A DNA stretch of 64,000 nt. Source: an uncultured Paracoccaceae bacterium. Lineage in GTDB: Bacteria; Pseudomonadota; Alphaproteobacteria; Rhodobacterales; Rhodobacteraceae. The notes beneath the pieces were generated by a model. It worked only from the letters and a program-made list of their open reading frames with translations. It made no database searches and had not been told where the DNA came from. Where the stretch lies: the NCBI GenBank assembly GCA_947492825.1, contig CANLNT010000001.1, positions 558,001 to 622,000 of the forward strand, in the 5' to 3' direction. The position numbers and the translations under genes were made by a program. Of the stretch, positions 60,794-64,000 are shown piece by piece; within the stretch, counting starts at the first letter, position 1; each line of letters opens with the position of its first letter.

Positions 60794-61777
60794 ATGAGCT
60801 GGAATAACATCTGGATTGGTTTCATGGGCGGCGGCTTTGGGGCCTCTGCCATTGTCGGCGGCAGCTATTATTGCCTGCCTCTCTATAACATGGGCCTCAA
60901 TCAGGATCCGCTGCACGTGGCCGTCTTTGGGCGCAGGCTGGGGCTGACACTGCAGGCCGAAGCCGCTGCCGCCTGCTGCATCATGACTGGCGTGCCATCG
61001 GGCGACCGGTTCGAGCGGATGGAATCCTCTGGCGTTGATTGGGCGCTGGGTGCGGGGTTCAACATCAGTGCGACGGTGCAGAACGGGTCCGAGGCGCTGA
61101 ACGCGCTCGTCAACCTTGCGGTCACTACCGTGGGGTGGTCGCTCGAGGAAACTGCCAAGAACCTCGTTCGGTCGGTGATGGGCGATGTCGAGGCGAACGC
61201 GAGCACGCAAAACTTTGTCCTTCTGCCCACGCCTGCCTCGCTCTCGATCGGTGCGGGGATCTGGTACGAATGGTCCGATGTGCTGCGGATCGGGCATAAC
61301 CTGATCTGGCAACGCGAACCGCCGCAATGGGGGATCGAAACGATGGGCGGTGGGGTCAAACTTCGGATGCAGAACATTCCCATGCGCGACGGTGAGACAA
61401 TCAGCCTGGCGATCACCCATGACGTGCTAGGCCCTGACGACTATCTAGAATGGGAAACCAACGGCATGCGCACAGGGCGGCTGCATGGCGTGGTCTGGGG
61501 CCAAAAGCTTTATCCTTTGGGCACCCGTGCCGCGCAATCCGGCGGGCCCGATGGTATCAGCCTGAGCGATCTTGCAATTTGCGGTCGGAACGTGGGGCAT
61601 GTCTTTTCCATGGGCACGCGCAGCGATGAGGTTGTGCGCAACGACACCCTCGACATCGGCGTCAACGTGATGAGCGGCGCGCTGGAACTGTTTACGTCCG
61701 ATGACTACTGCGAAGTGCGCGCCGATGCGCGTGGCCGCATCGTCAGCAGCGTCGGTGGGCGTCAGTGGCGCGATTAG
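60794..61777 (+). CDS. Unrecognised 327-residue protein
   Basis: I do not recognise the family. The N-terminus (NIWIGFMGGGFGASAIVGGS) is hydrophobic and glycine-rich and could anchor or insert. The remainder is soluble-looking, with an AAACCIMTGVPSGDRF segment, two Trp-rich regions (TVGWSLEETAKN; GIWYEWSDVLRIGHNLIWQR) and a beta-rich end. No catalytic signature is seen. GGAGG lies before ATG 60794. It is divergent from nasT, so it may share nitrate control, but that is inference. Confidence 0.75.
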   Translation: MSWNNIWIGFMGGGFGASAIVGGSYYCLPLYNMGLNQDPLHVAVFGRRLGLTLQAEAAAACCIMTGVPSGDRFERMESSGVDWALGAGFNISATVQNGSEALNALVNLAVTTVGWSLEETAKNLVRSVMGDVEANASTQNFVLLPTPASLSIGAGIWYEWSDVLRIGHNLIWQREPPQWGIETMGGGVKLRMQNIPMRDGETISLAITHDVLGPDDYLEWETNGMRTGRLHGVVWGQKLYPLGTRAAQSGGPDGISLSDLAICGRNVGHVFSMGTRSDEVVRNDTLDIGVNVMSGALELFTSDDYCEVRADARGRIVSSVGGRQWRD

Positions 61778-61848
61778 GGGCAGCGCCCCCGCGGCGCGCG
61801 TGCACTTTATGCTAGCCCCCACAGGGCAGACACCCTAACAGAGGCGGC

Positions 61849-62670
61849 ATGAAGATCATGTTTCTGGGCGATGTGATGGGCCGGGCAGGCCGCACCGCCA
61901 TTGCCGACTTGCTGCCCAAGCTGCGCGCCGATTGGCGGCTGGATTTCGTCGTGGTCAACGGCGAAAACGCGACCTCGGGCCACGGGCTGTCAGCGGATCA
62001 TGCCAAGCTGATCCTGGACGCTGGTGCCGACGTAATCACGTTGGGCGATCACGCTTTTGACCAGAAAGAGATGCTGAGTTTCATCGACAAGGAACCCCGC
62101 ATCATCCGCCCGCTGAATTATTCCAAAGCCGCCCCCGGTGCCGGTGCGCGCGTCTTCAGCGATGCGCGCGGGCGCAAGGTGCTGGTGGCGCAGGCGCTGG
62201 GGCAGGTGTTCATGAAACGCCCCTTTGATGACCCGTTTTCGGCCATTGATGCGGTGCTGCGGCAATATCCGATGGGCGGGGCCGTGCAGGCCAGCCTGAT
62301 CGACATCCACTGCGAAGCAACGTCCGAGAAGATGGCAATGGGCCACTTCTGCGATGGCCGTGCCAGCATCGTGGTCGGTACCCACACTCATGTGCCCACA
62401 GCTGATGCGATGATCCTGCCGGGTGGGACGGCGTTCCAAAGCGATGCGGGCATGTGCGGCGACTACAACTCTGTCATTGGTATGGACAAGGCCGAGCCGC
62501 TGCGCCGATTTATCACCGGCATGCCCAAAGCGCGGTTCTCGCCCGCCAATGAGCCCGCGACCCTGTCCGGGCTGTATGTTGAAACCGACGACAAAACCGG
62601 CCGCGCCACAAATGTAGCGATGGTCCGGCAGGGCGGGCGGCTGGCGCAGGCAGGGCCTGATGCGGGTTGA
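61849..62670 (+). CDS. YmdB-type (TIGR00282) metallophosphoesterase
   Basis: The 273-residue protein has the di-metal phosphoesterase motifs: MKIMFLGDVMGRAGRTAIAD, VVVNGENATSGHGLS, ITLGDHAFDQKE, and a C-terminal VVGTHTHVPTADAMILPGGT. YmdB hydrolyses cyclic mononucleotides in Bacillus. A hairpin GGGGC-AGC-GCCCC separates it from the preceding gene. It overlaps the next gene by 11 bases. Confidence 0.93.
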   Translation: MKIMFLGDVMGRAGRTAIADLLPKLRADWRLDFVVVNGENATSGHGLSADHAKLILDAGADVITLGDHAFDQKEMLSFIDKEPRIIRPLNYSKAAPGAGARVFSDARGRKVLVAQALGQVFMKRPFDDPFSAIDAVLRQYPMGGAVQASLIDIHCEATSEKMAMGHFCDGRASIVVGTHTHVPTADAMILPGGTAFQSDAGMCGDYNSVIGMDKAEPLRRFITGMPKARFSPANEPATLSGLYVETDDKTGRATNVAMVRQGGRLAQAGPDAG

Positions 62671-63601
62671 GGGGCGGCTGGCGCTGACCCTCATCCTGAT
62701 TTGCCTTGGCGCGGGCTGGGGCATGACGATCCCGCTGATAAAAATCATCGTCGAAGCAGGGTATCCGCCGCTGGCCATCGTGTTTTGGCAGTTTGTCATC
62801 ATCTCATTTCTGCTGGCCGCCCTGATCGCGCGGCGCGGGACATGGCCGCCAGTGGGGCGGGTGCCGCTGTTGGTCTGGCTCTTTATCGCGCTGGTGGGCA
62901 CGCTTATTCCGAATGCGGCCAGCTACCGGGCCACGCTGTTTCTGCCTGCGGGCGTGATGGCGATCATCATCGCCTCTGTTCCGATGTTTGCGCTGCCGAT
63001 TGCGTTGTTGCTTGGCACTGACCGGCTGAGTTTTGTGCGGCTTTTGGGGCTTTGCGCGGGGCTTGCAGGCGTTGCCCTGATCGCCTTGCCAGAGGCGAGC
63101 CTGCCGGATCGCAGTATGGCCGCCTTCCTGCCGCTCGCGCTGATCGCCCCGTTTTGCTACGCAGTCGAAGCGAATGTCGTGGGCAAATGGGGCACCGGTC
63201 CGCTGGACCCGGTGCAGGTGCTGTTCGGGGCCTCGGTGCTGGGGGCGGTGCTGACGCTGCCGCTGGCGTTGGCAACCGGTCAATGGGCCGCGCCGCAGAC
63301 ACCCTATGACGTGGCAGATGTCACATTGGTGGTCACCGGGCTGATCCATGGCGCGGTCTATACCGCTTACGTCTGGCTGGTGGGCCGGGCAGGGGCCGTC
63401 TTTGCCGGGCAGGTCGCCTATCTGGTCACTGGCTTTGGTGTGATCTGGTCGATACTGCTTTTGGGTGAACGCTATTCGGGCTGGGTTTGGGCCGCACTTT
63501 TGCTAATGCTGGCCGGGCTTGCGCTGGTGCAACCGCGCGAAAGGCTTGAAAGCGATGCAACACCGGGCGACACTGCACCTACATCGGCCAAGGGGCGGTA
63601 A
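62660..63601 (+). CDS. DMT-family (EamA) transporter
   Basis: The 313-residue protein has ten hydrophobic helices arranged as two EamA repeats. The N-terminal helix is LALTLILICLGAGWGMTIPL, and the second repeat begins LALIAPFCYAVEANVVGKWG near residue 160. Such exporters move amino acids or other metabolites; the substrate is unknown. It overlaps the phosphoesterase gene, so the two may be co-expressed. Confidence 0.88.
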   Translation: MRVEGRLALTLILICLGAGWGMTIPLIKIIVEAGYPPLAIVFWQFVIISFLLAALIARRGTWPPVGRVPLLVWLFIALVGTLIPNAASYRATLFLPAGVMAIIIASVPMFALPIALLLGTDRLSFVRLLGLCAGLAGVALIALPEASLPDRSMAAFLPLALIAPFCYAVEANVVGKWGTGPLDPVQVLFGASVLGAVLTLPLALATGQWAAPQTPYDVADVTLVVTGLIHGAVYTAYVWLVGRAGAVFAGQVAYLVTGFGVIWSILLLGERYSGWVWAALLLMLAGLALVQPRERLESDATPGDTAPTSAKGR

Positions 63602-64000
63602 ATGAACGCCATTTTTGAACTGACACAAGCGCAGGGCGCCTATCTGACCATGGCTGTGGTGGCAGGCATGTTCGTGATGTTCCTGCGCGAGGTCTACCCG
63701 ACAGAGGTGGTGGCGATGATCGGCGTCAGCGTGCTGCTGATCACCGGGGTGCTGGCCTATGACGATGCGGTGGCAGTCTTTGCCAACCCCGCACCCTGGA
63801 CGATTGCGGCCATGTTCGTGATCGTGGCGGCGCTGGTGCGCACCGGCGCGCTGGACGCGCTGACCCACGTGGTGGAACGACAGGCCAAGCGGAACCCGGC
63901 ATTGGCCATCGGTGGCGCGCTGTTCTGCGTGGCCTTCGCCTCTGCGATCATGAACAACACGCCACTGGTGGTGGTGATGATCCCGATTTTCATCCAACTG
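63602..64000 (+). CDS. SLC13/DASS-type permease, N-terminal fragment
   Basis: The first 133 codons of a gene that runs off the right edge. The start is ATG 63602, immediately after the transporter stop. Features are YLTMAVVAGMFVMFLREVYP, EVVAMIGVSVLLITGVLAYD, and FASAIMNNTPLVVVMIPIFI; the last is the conserved MNNTP of the divalent anion/Na+ symporter (SLC13, sulfate or dicarboxylate permease) group. The substrate is unknown. Confidence 0.85.
   Translation, partial: MNAIFELTQAQGAYLTMAVVAGMFVMFLREVYPTEVVAMIGVSVLLITGVLAYDDAVAVFANPAPWTIAAMFVIVAALVRTGALDALTHVVERQAKRNPALAIGGALFCVAFASAIMNNTPLVVVMIPIFIQL

Noticed and set aside
1-64000. CRISPR arrays, transposons, prophage genes
   Set aside because: No regularly spaced repeats with unique spacers, no transposase, integrase or phage-structure reading frames were found.

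Overview
The window is chromosomal DNA from an alphaproteobacterium, most likely a marine Rhodobacteraceae member (Roseobacter group). The basis is family-level recognition plus typical neighbourhoods: murA-DUF2948-hisD-UPF0262-LMW phosphatase, infA-maf-RNase E/G-yacG, DUF1127 mini-proteins, a fused double-ABC nitrate transporter ATPase and a NasT/NasS pair. The DNA is GC-rich with densely packed genes, many overlapping by the ATGA/GTGA type. I see no phage, transposase, plasmid or CRISPR genes.

Left part (1-20 kb): a partial MrpA-type cation/proton antiporter runs off the left edge. Next comes a tRNA-Thr with two 113-bp tandem repeats that each carry a copy of the tRNA 3' end. Then follow the murA/hisD gene train ending in a nitrilase-family amidohydrolase (with a 29-codon hydrophobic mini-ORF wedged in), infA-maf-RNase E/G-yacG, a creatinase, tRNA-Phe, an AraC regulator with an acyl-CoA dehydrogenase, a LacI-type regulator, a CAP-domain protein, and dtd with a sugar kinase.

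Middle (20-46 kb): a minus-strand block combines a double zinc-ribbon protein, a b-type cytochrome, an acetyltransferase, an SPFH/GYF protein, a DUF2927 lipoprotein, TelA, an XpaC-like protein, a small membrane protein and TerC. It looks like a membrane/envelope stress module. Then come rluB, a methyltransferase, tadA, a DUF5671 gene whose promoter is covered by two abutting palindromes, a UPF0173 hydrolase, a ceramidase-like protein, gatCA, an Excalibur lipoprotein with an amidase, RNase P RNA, rpmG, a cupin, a Bax-inhibitor-1 protein, two DUF1127 proteins, a LysR regulator, a quinone oxidoreductase, an XRE regulator, hisN, two purine deaminases (8-oxoguanine and guanine), mgtE and 5-formyl-THF cyclo-ligase.

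Right part (46-64 kb): a 14-kb minus-strand nitrate-assimilation locus in transcription order nasT-nasS-[leader]-nrtA-nrtB-nrtC-nirB-nirD-nasA-trpD-like-cysG. It covers sensing, uptake, reduction of nitrate to ammonium, and siroheme supply. The 250-base leader between nasS and nrtA holds two hexaloop hairpins with A at loop position 1 and G at position 4, the ANTAR target pattern. The second hairpin is mutually exclusive with an intrinsic terminator, a readable antitermination switch. The window ends with an unrecognised 327-residue protein, a YmdB-type phosphoesterase, a DMT transporter and the start of an SLC13-type permease.
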